Positions 1 to 6,240 of a stretch of DNA of 15,150 bases are shown one piece after another. Source of the stretch: Actinomycetes bacterium (GTDB lineage Bacteria > Actinomycetota > Acidimicrobiia > Acidimicrobiales > SZUA-35); contig JAAETV010000057.1 in NCBI GenBank assembly GCA_024227975.1, forward strand, positions 1 to 15,150, in the 5' to 3' direction. The notes under the pieces are model-generated. The model worked only from the letters and a program-made list of their open reading frames with translations, made no database searches and was not told where the DNA came from. Both the position numbers and the translations under genes were made by a program. Within the stretch, counting starts at the first letter, position 1; each line of letters begins with the position of its first letter.

Positions 1-182
1 AGCTGTCCCATCTTGTCTCTCAGCTCCATGGGGATCTCGCCCCCAGTGGTGTCCAGCTCGTTGGCCGCGGGGAGGACCTCTTTCATGGCGAAGTCGCGCA
101 CCGTCGCCTGGATGGCCTCCCGTTCCTCGGTCCAGTAGGCACTCGGGATGGTCGGCACTGGGCTCAGTAGTTGACGGGCCAT
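1..182 (-). CDS. acyl-CoA dehydrogenase, N-terminal fragment (cut by window edge)
   Basis: Only the first 60 codons are in the window; the reading frame is open to the left edge. The translation begins MARQLLSPVPTIPSAYW and continues with the amphipathic helix pattern TEEREAIQATVRDFAMKEV, then PAANELD and GEIPMELRDKMG. This is the typical N-terminal helical domain of FAD-dependent acyl-CoA dehydrogenases, which introduce a 2,3-double bond into an acyl-CoA and pass electrons to ETF. The ATG at 182 lies 39 nt after the stop of the MaoC-like gene, with only a weak purine-rich stretch (ACGAGACGAGAC) before it, so it is probably the third gene of the PrpD-MaoC operon. The FAD-binding and catalytic Glu regions are outside the window, so the substrate class cannot be judged. 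Confidence 0.8.
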   Translation of the reverse strand, partial: MARQLLSPVPTIPSAYWTEEREAIQATVRDFAMKEVLPAANELDTTGGEIPMELRDKMGQ

Positions 183-221
183 GTCTCGTCTCGTTTGGTC
201 GCTTGGATGTTCACGATCGCG

Positions 222-716
222 TCAAGTCTCGTTCTGGCGCCGCTTGGCCACGAGGTTGGTGCGGTGGTAGTCGAGCACCAGCTCACTGTGCTGGTTGTGG
301 GCCTCGGTGTGCCAGGTGATGATGCCGGTGTCTGGTCTGCTCTTCGACTCCCTCATGTCGGTGACCGTCGAGCGGGCGGTGATGGTGTCGCCCGGATGTA
401 CCGCTCGGTGGAAGGTGCAGTCGTTGACCCCCAGGAACGGCCCGCCACCCTCACTGAGGTCTTCGACCGATAGGCCTACCACGGTGCACAGGAGGAGCAT
501 CGGGTTGACGACCACGTCATCGTGGCCGTGGGCCTGAGCGAAGCCGGCGTTGAGGTGCATTGGGTTCCAGTTGCAGGTTGCGGTCGAGAACAAGGCATTG
601 TCGCCGGCGCTGATGGTGCGGCCCCAGTGGTGCTCGAACACCTGGCCCATCTCGAAGTCCTGGTACTGGTTGCCCTTGCGGGCCAACACGAAGGAGTCGG
701 GGTCGAACTCAGCCAC
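222..716 (-). CDS. MaoC-like hotdog-fold hydratase
   Basis: A 164-residue single-hotdog protein of the MaoC/(R)-hydratase family, whose members hydrate or dehydrate enoyl-CoA thioesters. The diagnostic stretch is at residues 35-56: ISAGDNALFSTATCNWNPMH followed by LN. The His of NPMH (H54) is kept, but the Asp usual in the classical D-x-N-P-x-H hydratase motif is Asn (N49). I recall the same change in actinobacterial MaoC proteins linked to mesaconyl/itaconyl-CoA-type hydration, so it may mark a subfamily rather than a dead enzyme. The GTG at 716 is chosen because GGAG lies 7 nt upstream and the family N-terminus (RKGNQYQDFEMGQVF) follows soon after; a longer in-frame start at 773 would lie deep in the PrpD gene. 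It overlaps the PrpD stop by 8 nt (GTGGCTGA), implying translational coupling. Confidence 0.85.
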   Translation of the reverse strand: MAEFDPDSFVLARKGNQYQDFEMGQVFEHHWGRTISAGDNALFSTATCNWNPMHLNAGFAQAHGHDDVVVNPMLLLCTVVGLSVEDLSEGGGPFLGVNDCTFHRAVHPGDTITARSTVTDMRESKSRPDTGIITWHTEAHNQHSELVLDYHRTNLVAKRRQNET

Positions 717-2052
717 GGCACAGCTCCACGAAGTCAGCGACCTGAGTGCTGGCATCGAGTTGCTCGACCGCAATCAGGAGATCCTTGGCCCTATCCGCCC
801 CAAGGACAGGAGAGACGAGCGCTCCGAACTTGGCTGAGAGTTTCGACCACTGGGCATCGAGATCGACCGCTGGTTGACCGACATCGACCGAGGCCTCATG
901 GCGCTGCCCTGTTCTGTCCGCCAGCGCAACCTGGCTATGGGTGCCGACGATGCCAGCGGTCGGCACCACCTCGATCCGATCGCGCAAGGCCGTGACCTCG
1001 TCCGACGTGATGCGCTCGGCCGAATAGCTGGCGCCATCGCTCATGTCGTCTCCCAGCAGGGCCATGGCTACCGTCCCCCGTAGCGAGAACTTGGCCTCGA
1101 GCGCGGTTGCCGGCTCAGAGATGCCGCAGGAGTCGAGGCTGGCGGGATCGACCCGTAGTTCGACCAGGTCAACGTCACCGGCCTCGACACCTTGGGCCCG
1201 CAGGTCCAATGCCGCCTCGATGGCGGAATGGGTCAGGTAGCAGGCGGCGTGGTACTTGAACAGGGTGTCAGCGATGCACCAATGGTCTTCGACAGCATCG
1301 AGACGCGAGAGATCGATCTGGTCGACACCGGGAGCCTGAGTGTGGAACAGACCAAGCTTGGCCTCGATCACCTTCTCGTTGGCCGTGAACCCTCGCTGGG
1401 CCAGCGAAGCGGCCAGGAGCCCGTCGCTCGCCGCCTTGCCGGCGTGGAGGGGCTTGGCCATGGTTCCGAACCCCGACTTCAGCCCGGCCGCCTGGGTCCC
1501 GGCCAACCCGAAGGCATGGCGCCACTGGTGGCGGTCGAGCTGGAGAAGGTGCCCGGTAGCGACGGCGGCGCCGAAGCAGCCGTGGGTGCCGGTGGCGTGC
1601 CAGCCGGCCATGTAGTGGGCCGGGTTCATCAAGGCTCCCAGCCGGCATTCCACCTCGACCCCGGCGATGATGGCCAGGAGGAGATCGAGGCCCGATCGCT
1701 GGTCACGCTCGGCCACTGCCAGCGCGGCCGGAATGACCGGTACCGAGGGGTGACCGCTCATCAACATGTGGGTGTCGTCGTAGTCGAGGGCATGGGAGGT
1801 AGCCCCGTTCACGAGAGCCGCATCGCGTGCTCGAATGCGCTCGCCCCGCCCGATCAGGGATGCCTCAGGCGGGCCCGACCCAGCAAGCTCATCGGCCAGG
1901 TAGCAAGCCAGGGGCTCATCTCTGGCCCCCAGCGTGCAGCCCAACCAGTCAAGCAGGCAGTGGCGGGCCACTGCGAGTGGATCACCGGACGCGGTAGAGG
2001 CGTTGACCTGCTCGGCCACGTCGATCAGTCGGTCAGTCGCTCCACTTGACAT
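709..2052 (-). CDS. MmgE/PrpD family protein (2-methylcitrate dehydratase / cis-aconitate decarboxylase-like)
   Basis: A 447-residue protein matching the MmgE/PrpD fold over its full usual length (about 450). Family landmarks are present: HCLLDWLGCTLGA (31-43), NGATSHALDYDDTH (82-95) with HPS at 101-103, AGWHATGTHGCFGAA (149-163), KPLHAGKAASDG (200-211) and the FKYHAACYLTH segment (266-275). In the family these regions supply the acidic, His and Lys residues used to dehydrate 2-methylcitrate or decarboxylate cis-aconitate. The exact substrate cannot be read from sequence; many actinobacterial paralogues are uncharacterised. No prpB or prpC neighbour is seen, which argues against a standard methylcitrate cycle. 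The ATG at 2052 has a GGGGGAA Shine-Dalgarno-like run 2 nt upstream. It leads the operon with the MaoC-like and acyl-CoA dehydrogenase genes and begins 87 nt after arsM. Confidence 0.9.
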   Translation of the reverse strand: MSSGATDRLIDVAEQVNASTASGDPLAVARHCLLDWLGCTLGARDEPLACYLADELAGSGPPEASLIGRGERIRARDAALVNGATSHALDYDDTHMLMSGHPSVPVIPAALAVAERDQRSGLDLLLAIIAGVEVECRLGALMNPAHYMAGWHATGTHGCFGAAVATGHLLQLDRHQWRHAFGLAGTQAAGLKSGFGTMAKPLHAGKAASDGLLAASLAQRGFTANEKVIEAKLGLFHTQAPGVDQIDLSRLDAVEDHWCIADTLFKYHAACYLTHSAIEAALDLRAQGVEAGDVDLVELRVDPASLDSCGISEPATALEAKFSLRGTVAMALLGDDMSDGASYSAERITSDEVTALRDRIEVVPTAGIVGTHSQVALADRTGQRHEASVDVGQPAVDLDAQWSKLSAKFGALVSPVLGADRAKDLLIAVEQLDASTQVADFVELCRG

Positions 2053-2089
2053 ATTTCCCCCGAGAACTCCAGGCCAGCTCCTGAGACCA

Positions 2090-2131
2090 GACCTTAGGGA
2101 GGGGATCCCGGCCCCGGCAAGGCCGAAGGTC
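2090..2131. terminator. possible composite hairpin between arsM and the PrpD gene
   Basis: An outer inverted repeat GACCTT (2090-2095) / AAGGTC (2126-2131) encloses an inner stem CGGCC (2109-2113) / GGCCG (2121-2125). It sits directly downstream of the arsM stop in the 87-nt gap before the PrpD gene. There is no U-tract, so it could be a weak or factor-assisted terminator, or chance in GC-rich DNA. Confidence 0.25.
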
Positions 2132-2139
2132 CTTTCAGG

Positions 2140-2988
2140 TCAACGCTTGGAGGCCCGGATGAAGGCGGAGACGACCTGACCGTCGGCCGAACTAGCCGCA
2201 TCCGCATCTATGCCCGCCCCTTCCAGGTACTCCCTGGCGTCGTCGATGGAGTAGACGCGCGTCGACTCGATCTCGACATCGACGAAGCCGGCGGCCTCCA
2301 GCCCGGAACGGTACTCGCCCTCTTCCAGTGCTCCGGCCACGCAGCCGACCCAAGCCTCGATACTCTGGCGAATCGCGGGGTCGAGGTCGCCTCTGACCAC
2401 GACGTCGGAGACGGCGAAGCGACCACCCGGTGCGAGGACGCGGTAGGCCTCCCGGAACACTTCAGACTTGTCGGCCGAGAGGTTGATGACACAGTTGGAG
2501 ATGATGACATCGACACTGTCGTCGGGAAGAGGCACGTTCTCGATCGTGCCTTTCAAGAACTCGACATTCTCGACCCCAGCCTCCCTCTGGTTCTTCCTGG
2601 CCAGCTCGAGCATCTCATCGGTCATGTCAAGCCCATAGGCCTTGCCCGATAGACCGACCCGTCGGGCCGACAACAAGACATCGATACCGCCGCCCGAACC
2701 GAGGTCGAGCACCACCTGCCCCTCCTCCAGGTCGGCCAGCGCAGTGGGGTTTCCACATCCCAACGAGGCCGCCATTGCGTCCCCCGGCACGACTGCCGAC
2801 TGCTCATCGGTATAGAGGTCGCTCGTGATCGGATTGCCCTCAGGGGAGCACGACGTCGGTCCACAGCATGTGGTTGTCTCCTCGGTCTCGAGCACACCGC
2901 GAGCAAGCGATCCGTAGCGCTCGGCTACCGTCTGCCGCAGGGCGTCACCGCTTGGCGTCTCAGTTGTGGATTCTTGCGTATTGCTCAT
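2140..2988 (-). CDS. arsM: arsenite S-adenosylmethionine methyltransferase ArsM
   Basis: A 282-residue class I methyltransferase that methylates trivalent arsenic, normally to mono-, di- and trimethylated species. The SAM-binding motif VLDLGSGGGID is at 93-103. The As(III)-binding cysteines of the family are all recognisable: the N-terminal CC pair C41-C42 with C47, C78 in SLGCGNP, C166 in SNCVINL and C216 in WVGCVAGAL. This is the complete set for an active enzyme. ATG 2988 is chosen because the minus-strand AAAGG lies about 8 nt upstream and the upstream extension to 3033 would lie inside arsR without homology. The start overlaps the 3' end of arsR by 29 nt, so the pair is translationally linked and expected to be induced by arsenite. 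Very confident. Confidence 0.95.
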   Translation of the reverse strand: MSNTQESTTETPSGDALRQTVAERYGSLARGVLETEETTTCCGPTSCSPEGNPITSDLYTDEQSAVVPGDAMAASLGCGNPTALADLEEGQVVLDLGSGGGIDVLLSARRVGLSGKAYGLDMTDEMLELARKNQREAGVENVEFLKGTIENVPLPDDSVDVIISNCVINLSADKSEVFREAYRVLAPGGRFAVSDVVVRGDLDPAIRQSIEAWVGCVAGALEEGEYRSGLEAAGFVDVEIESTRVYSIDDAREYLEGAGIDADAASSADGQVVSAFIRASKR

Positions 2989-3307
2989 CGTGTTGCCTTT
3001 CAGGATCGGGGGCGCACTCGGTGACACCCACACAACATTTGTCGGTCAGAAACGTCAACAGCTCTCGCATGGCGGCGTAGTCGGCACGGTAGATCTGGGA
3101 TCGACCGACCCGCTGGGAGGCAACGAGGCCCGCTCCCTTCAGCTCCTTGAGGTGAAACGAAAGCGTTGGAGCTGCAATATCGAGCTCATCGCTGATCGCA
3201 CCCGCCGCCCGACCATCGGGACCGGCTCGCACCAGGAGGCGGAACACCTCGATGCGGGTCTCGTGGGCCAATGCGGCCAGGGCCTCGACCACTGCTGACT
3301 GTTTCAT
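2960..3307 (-). CDS. arsR: ArsR-family arsenic-responsive repressor
   Basis: A 115-residue winged-helix repressor of the ArsR/SmtB family. The helix-turn-helix is around residues 35-60 (AISDELDIAAPTLSFHLKEL), followed by the wing (VGRSQIYRADY). It lacks the ELCVCDL site of plasmid-type ArsR and instead has C91, C92 and C98 near the C-terminus (DKCCVGVTEC). The CC-x5-C spacing matches the C-terminal As(III) site known from the Acidithiobacillus ferrooxidans regulator (Cys95, Cys96, Cys102). The ATG at 3307 is chosen over an upstream in-frame codon at 3343 because the family N-terminus (VVEALAALAHETRIEVFRLL) starts right after it and the promoter occupies the upstream DNA. It is the first gene of the arsR-arsM operon and divergent from the PLP lyase gene. 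Confidence 0.93.
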   Translation of the reverse strand: MKQSAVVEALAALAHETRIEVFRLLVRAGPDGRAAGAISDELDIAAPTLSFHLKELKGAGLVASQRVGRSQIYRADYAAMRELLTFLTDKCCVGVTECAPDPERQHDEQYARIHN

Positions 3308-3314
3308 ACTTCTA

Positions 3315-3343
3315 TATTTATCGAAATATCGAATAAAAGTCAA
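3315..3343 (-). promoter_or_regulatory. arsR promoter with ArsR-like operator in the spacer
   Basis: On the minus strand a -35 box TTGACT (3343-3338) is followed after exactly 17 nt by TAAATA (3320-3315). The spacer holds two TCGA cores (3321-3324 and 3329-3332) arranged as a partial dyad centred between 3326 and 3327. The region is strikingly AT-rich in an otherwise GC-rich window. ArsR bound here would block polymerase. The expected transcription start falls at or next to the ATG at 3307, so arsR may be leaderless. The box assignment is by eye. Confidence 0.6.
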
Positions 3344-3390
3344 CCCCCGGGGTCAAATCGATGAACCTGACCTGTGGGCGAAGGAGACCG

Positions 3391-4650
3391 GTGACCTACG
3401 ATCCGACAATGACGAGTATTCTCCCGGAACAGGGACGCGATCCCGACGAGCTGCGCCACCTCCTCACGGATTGGCAAGGCGGCGACATCGATTGGAAGGG
3501 CGGGAGAGCGTTCAGCCTGGTCTACAACGCCGACGACCCCGCCCTGGAGGAGCTCCAACACCGGGTCGCCGAGCAGTTCCTTCATGAGAACGCCCTCAAT
3601 CCGTTTGTCTATCCCAGCTTGCTCCGCATGGAGCAGGAGGTCGTAGGGGTAGCGGCCGAGCTCTTCGGCACCGAGCCTCAAGCCGGAACCATGACCTCAG
3701 GCGGCACCGAAAGCATCTTCTTGGCCGTCTACACGGCCCGTGAGGAAGCACGCTCTCGCGGTGTCGATCGACCTCAACTCGTCCTGGCCAGCACCGCCCA
3801 CCCTGCGTTCACCAAGGCCGCTCACTACCTCGGTGTTGAAGAGGTGCGAGTGCCAGTGGGGGAAGACCTGCGAGCAGACGTTACGGCCATGGCTGACAAG
3901 GCCAGTGATCGTACCGCCCTCATCGTTGGCTCATCTCCCTGCTACCCCTACGGCATCATCGATCCGATAACCGATCTGGCCCAGCTGGCCCTCGAGCGCG
4001 GGACACTCTGCCATGTCGACGCCTGCCTCGGCGGGTGGCTTCTCCCCTTCTGGGAGGAGATCGGTGAACCCGTCCCTCCGTGGACGTTCTCGGTGCCAGG
4101 GGTCACGTCCATTTCAGCTGACATCCACAAGTATGGGTATTGCTTCAAGGGGGCCTCCGTCGTGACCTATCGCGATGTCGATTTGAAGCGCCGTCAGCAC
4201 TTCCTGTTCGACGGCTGGCCCGGTGGCCTCTATGGCTCGGCTACTACCGCCGGTACCCGGCCGGCCGCACCCATCGCTGGGGCCTGGGCCACTATTCAGT
4301 TCTTGGGCCATAATGGCTATCTGGCCAAGGCCCGCACCGTCAGGGTCGCCACCGAGATATTCCTCCAAGGCATACGAGCCATCGAGGAACTGGAGGTGAC
4401 AGGTCAGCCCGACATGTCGTTGTTCGAATTCTCATCGCGGGCCGGTGCCGACGCGACGGGCGCCATCGGTGATGCCATGGACGACAAGGGCTGGCACCTC
4501 GACCGCCAACAAGGTGGCCTCCACCTCATGGTCTCGCCCGGTCATCTGGCCGTTGCCGACGACTTCGTTGCCGATCTGGCCGACGCGGTCGCCACCCGGG
4601 GGAAGAGCCGAGGGGTCGAGGCATCGTATGGCGGTGTTGTCGAGTCGTGA
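3391..4650 (+). CDS. PLP-dependent decarboxylase/lyase, sphingosine-1-phosphate lyase-like
   Basis: A group II PLP-dependent enzyme of about 419 residues, close to the usual length of bacterial S1P-lyase/tyrosine-decarboxylase-like proteins. With the GTG at 3391 as residue 1, the cofactor phosphate loop SGGTES ends at S108, the ring-stacking His is H137 (STAHPAFTKAAHYLG), the PLP-nitrogen Asp is D210 (HVDACLGGW) and the Schiff-base Lys is K247 (SADIHKYGYCFKG). The catalytic set is intact. Relatives cleave phosphorylated long-chain bases or decarboxylate amino acids; the substrate here is unknown. GTG 3391 is preferred because AAGGAG lies 4 nt upstream; an in-frame ATG at 3361 lacks a clear ribosome site and ATG 3409 is also possible. 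It is divergent from arsR across a 53- to 83-nt region carrying the ArsR operator, so it may be arsenic-regulated. Confidence 0.88.
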   Translation: MTYDPTMTSILPEQGRDPDELRHLLTDWQGGDIDWKGGRAFSLVYNADDPALEELQHRVAEQFLHENALNPFVYPSLLRMEQEVVGVAAELFGTEPQAGTMTSGGTESIFLAVYTAREEARSRGVDRPQLVLASTAHPAFTKAAHYLGVEEVRVPVGEDLRADVTAMADKASDRTALIVGSSPCYPYGIIDPITDLAQLALERGTLCHVDACLGGWLLPFWEEIGEPVPPWTFSVPGVTSISADIHKYGYCFKGASVVTYRDVDLKRRQHFLFDGWPGGLYGSATTAGTRPAAPIAGAWATIQFLGHNGYLAKARTVRVATEIFLQGIRAIEELEVTGQPDMSLFEFSSRAGADATGAIGDAMDDKGWHLDRQQGGLHLMVSPGHLAVADDFVADLADAVATRGKSRGVEASYGGVVES

Positions 4651-4669
4651 CGAAGCAGACCTCGACAGG

Positions 4670-4709
4670 GGAACCTCCTCCCTGGTAGTACTGCCAAGGA
4701 GGAGGTTCT
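4670..4709 (+). promoter_or_regulatory. hairpin sequestering the ribosome-binding site of the radical SAM gene
   Basis: A perfect 11-bp inverted repeat: GAACCTCCTCC (4671-4681) pairs with GGAGGAGGTTC (4698-4708), extended by a G-U pair at 4670/4709. After one C-A mismatch (4682/4697) the stem continues with TGG/CCA, a T-G wobble and an A-T pair to a 4-nt loop. The right arm contains the AGGAGG Shine-Dalgarno 5 nt before the ATG at 4711, so folding would hide it completely. It lies 20 nt after the PLP-lyase stop and has no U-tract, so translational control is more likely than termination. Confidence 0.65.
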
Positions 4710-4710
4710 G

Positions 4711-5613
4711 ATGACGACGTCAACCGACCCGACCGATTTCGGGGCCCGACCGTTCCCTGCAGCACTGGTCAATGTCACAAACCGGTGCAACCTCGAGTGC
4801 GCCCACTGCTTCGTATTCCGCGACGCCAATCCCAACGCCTTCATCGACCGGATGGACGACGAAACCATGCTCCACCAGTTGGAGGTGTTGCGGGACCGCC
4901 ACGGAATCAAGAGCATGCTCTTCATGGGGGGCGAGCCGATGGTTCGACGCAAGCTCGTGCTGGCAGGGATGGACCTGTTCGAACACGGCTCCATAGTGAC
5001 CAACGGAACCTATGGAATCCCGTGCGCTCCCGGTCACCTGGTCTCTGTGTCACTCGACGGTCCCCCGGAGGAGAACGATGCCATCCGGGGTGAAGGTGTC
5101 TTCGCCAAGGTCGAGAAGTCGATCAGTGAACGAGACCCTGACGACGGCACGATCGTGATGCTGCAGATGGCGATCACCAAACAGAACGCACCGAGTATCG
5201 AGCGTTTCGTGGAAGCCGTGATCGACTGGCCGGTCGACGGTGTCGCCTTCACCTTCTACGTGCCCCAAGAAGGAGAGCAAAGCGACCTGGCTTGGGACAC
5301 CAATGAGGAGCGGGATGAGGTGGTCGATCGAGTCATCGCCCTCAAGAGGCGCTATCCCGAGCTCGTCAAGACGAGTGTCGGCACCCTCGAACTCATGAAG
5401 TCCGACCAATGCCTTGACTATGTTGGCGACAACTGCGCACTGAAGTCGATGTTGCCGCTCTATGTCGGCGATGGCGGCGTGTTCGAGCGCACGTTCTGCT
5501 GCTACGGCAACGACGTCGACTGCGACCGTTGTGGTGCCTATGCGGTGTTCAACGCGGCCCGTCATCGCGAGCAGACTTCTACCCCAGGACCGACGACACC
5601 CGACCGCACCTGA
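4711..5613 (+). CDS. radical SAM protein with C-terminal cysteine cluster
   Basis: A 300-residue radical SAM enzyme. The canonical CxxxCxxC cluster motif is C26-C30-C33 (NRCNLECAHCF), followed by the GGEP motif at 73-76 and the strand SVSLDG near 112-117. These are the [4Fe-4S]/SAM-binding elements that generate the 5'-deoxyadenosyl radical. The C-terminal part adds C234, C242, C263, C264, C271 and C274 (CCYGNDVDCDRCG), a spacing that suggests an auxiliary Fe-S cluster as in SPASM/twitch-type enzymes. It lacks the RCCLKC signature of the arsinothricin enzyme ArsL and I do not recognise the ArsS C-terminal domain, so the reaction is unknown. The ATG has a perfect AGGAGG 5 nt upstream, sequestered in a hairpin. 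It is likely cotranscribed with the PLP lyase (60-nt gap). Confidence 0.88.
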   Translation: MTTSTDPTDFGARPFPAALVNVTNRCNLECAHCFVFRDANPNAFIDRMDDETMLHQLEVLRDRHGIKSMLFMGGEPMVRRKLVLAGMDLFEHGSIVTNGTYGIPCAPGHLVSVSLDGPPEENDAIRGEGVFAKVEKSISERDPDDGTIVMLQMAITKQNAPSIERFVEAVIDWPVDGVAFTFYVPQEGEQSDLAWDTNEERDEVVDRVIALKRRYPELVKTSVGTLELMKSDQCLDYVGDNCALKSMLPLYVGDGGVFERTFCCYGNDVDCDRCGAYAVFNAARHREQTSTPGPTTPDRT

Positions 5614-5636
5614 GCCACCACACCTCCTCAGGGCGC

Positions 5637-5654
5637 TCGGACGAACGGGTCCGA
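5637..5654 (+). terminator. possible hairpin downstream of the radical SAM gene
   Basis: TCGGAC (5637-5642) and GTCCGA (5649-5654) form a 6-bp stem with a GAACGG loop, 23 nt after the radical SAM stop. No U-tract follows. It may be a weak terminator or mRNA 3' stabiliser; low confidence. Confidence 0.25.
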
Positions 5655-5720
5655 CAGCTCTCGATGCCTGAGTACACGGCGAGCAGACTGCCAAGCATCC
5701 GACAACAGGAGCTACCTGAC

Positions 5721-6038
5721 ATGCGGGCCGTACCGCACTCGGACTCCTCGGGAGAATGTGGACCTAGCGTTGGCAGCATGGTCCACCGAGTCGAGGTCGA
5801 GGTCGTGTTCTTCGATCCCGAGTGCGCCCTCGTGATCATCCAGACGAACCAGGATTTGGAGTTCATCGACTCGAGCTCTCGGCTCGATGGCTTCTTGGTC
5901 GAGGACATCGTTACGAGACCGCATCTCGACCTACCGGTGCCCGGTCACATCGGCCTGGTCCTTGCTCAGGGTGACAGGGCGACCTTCGAGCCCGGACAGA
6001 CTGCAACACTCATCTCATCCTCGTCCAGTGGGGCCTGA
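5721..6038 (+). CDS. possible small unknown protein (about 105 aa)
   Basis: The gap between the radical SAM and protease genes contains an open frame whose best start is ATG 5721, with ACAGGAG 9 nt upstream. The product has a plausible alternation of hydrophobic and charged residues (VEVEVVFFDPECALVIIQTN, then LEFIDSS and HIGLVLAQGD) and the codons favour G/C in third position as in neighbouring genes. It has two Cys and ends SSSSSGA. An internal ATG at 5778 (MVHRVEVEVV) is an alternative start. I recognise no family, signal peptide or membrane segment. A 70-residue antisense frame at 5712-5924 also looks protein-like, so the strand is not beyond doubt. Being directly downstream of a radical SAM gene, it could be a partner or substrate, but that is speculation. 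Confidence 0.4.
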   Translation: MRAVPHSDSSGECGPSVGSMVHRVEVEVVFFDPECALVIIQTNQDLEFIDSSSRLDGFLVEDIVTRPHLDLPVPGHIGLVLAQGDRATFEPGQTATLISSSSSGA

Positions 6039-6120
6039 CGGCCGCGCACGCTCGACGGCCGAACCCGATGACATGGTCGAGGATAGGCCATCTGGCTCAT
6101 CTGGTGGGTTGGCCCTCAAG

Positions 6121-6150
6121 TTCGGACGGTCCAAATCTCGATGCTATAGC
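6121..6150 (+). promoter_or_regulatory. candidate promoter for the secreted protease
   Basis: TTCGGA (6121-6126) and TATAGC (6145-6150) are separated by 18 nt, and the -10 element is preceded by TG-C, an extended -10 pattern. Transcription would start near 6157 and give a leader of roughly 110 nt before the ATG at 6269. The match to consensus is modest. Confidence 0.22.
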
Positions 6151-6190
6151 TGAAGCAGACGAGGTGTTGATCCGGTCGGTTGTATTTGGT

Positions 6191-6240
6191 TGCCTTTCCG
6201 GCCGGGGAGCCAGTGGCGAAACCGGCGTCTCGCATCGAAA
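6191..6240 (+). promoter_or_regulatory. structured 5' leader upstream of the protease gene
   Basis: The stretch 6039-6268 holds no convincing gene, but its 3' part folds compactly. GCCGG (6201-6205) pairs with CCGGC (6222-6226); inside, GCC (6209-6211) pairs with GGC (6215-6217) over an AGT loop; the two stems are separated by an asymmetric purine internal loop GGA / GAAA. Such a nested helix with a GGA/GAAA loop is reminiscent of parts of structured regulatory RNAs, and the GGTTGCC and GGGGAGCCA strings faintly recall the 5' half of the c-di-AMP (ydaO) riboswitch. The conserved 3' half of that riboswitch is not seen, so I do not assign a class. Confidence 0.3.

Noticed and set aside
1192..2049. 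285-codon plus-strand open frame
   Set aside because: It is fully antisense to the well-supported PrpD-like gene, has no recognisable domain, and such long antisense frames are expected in GC-rich DNA.
4711..5613. ArsL, the arsinothricin radical SAM enzyme
   Set aside because: The sequence has a canonical CxxxCxxC motif, not the RCCLKC motif of ArsL, and no arsQ-type exporter is adjacent.
5050..5694. 214-codon minus-strand open frame
   Set aside because: Antisense to the radical SAM gene with its CxxxCxxC motif; no domain seen.
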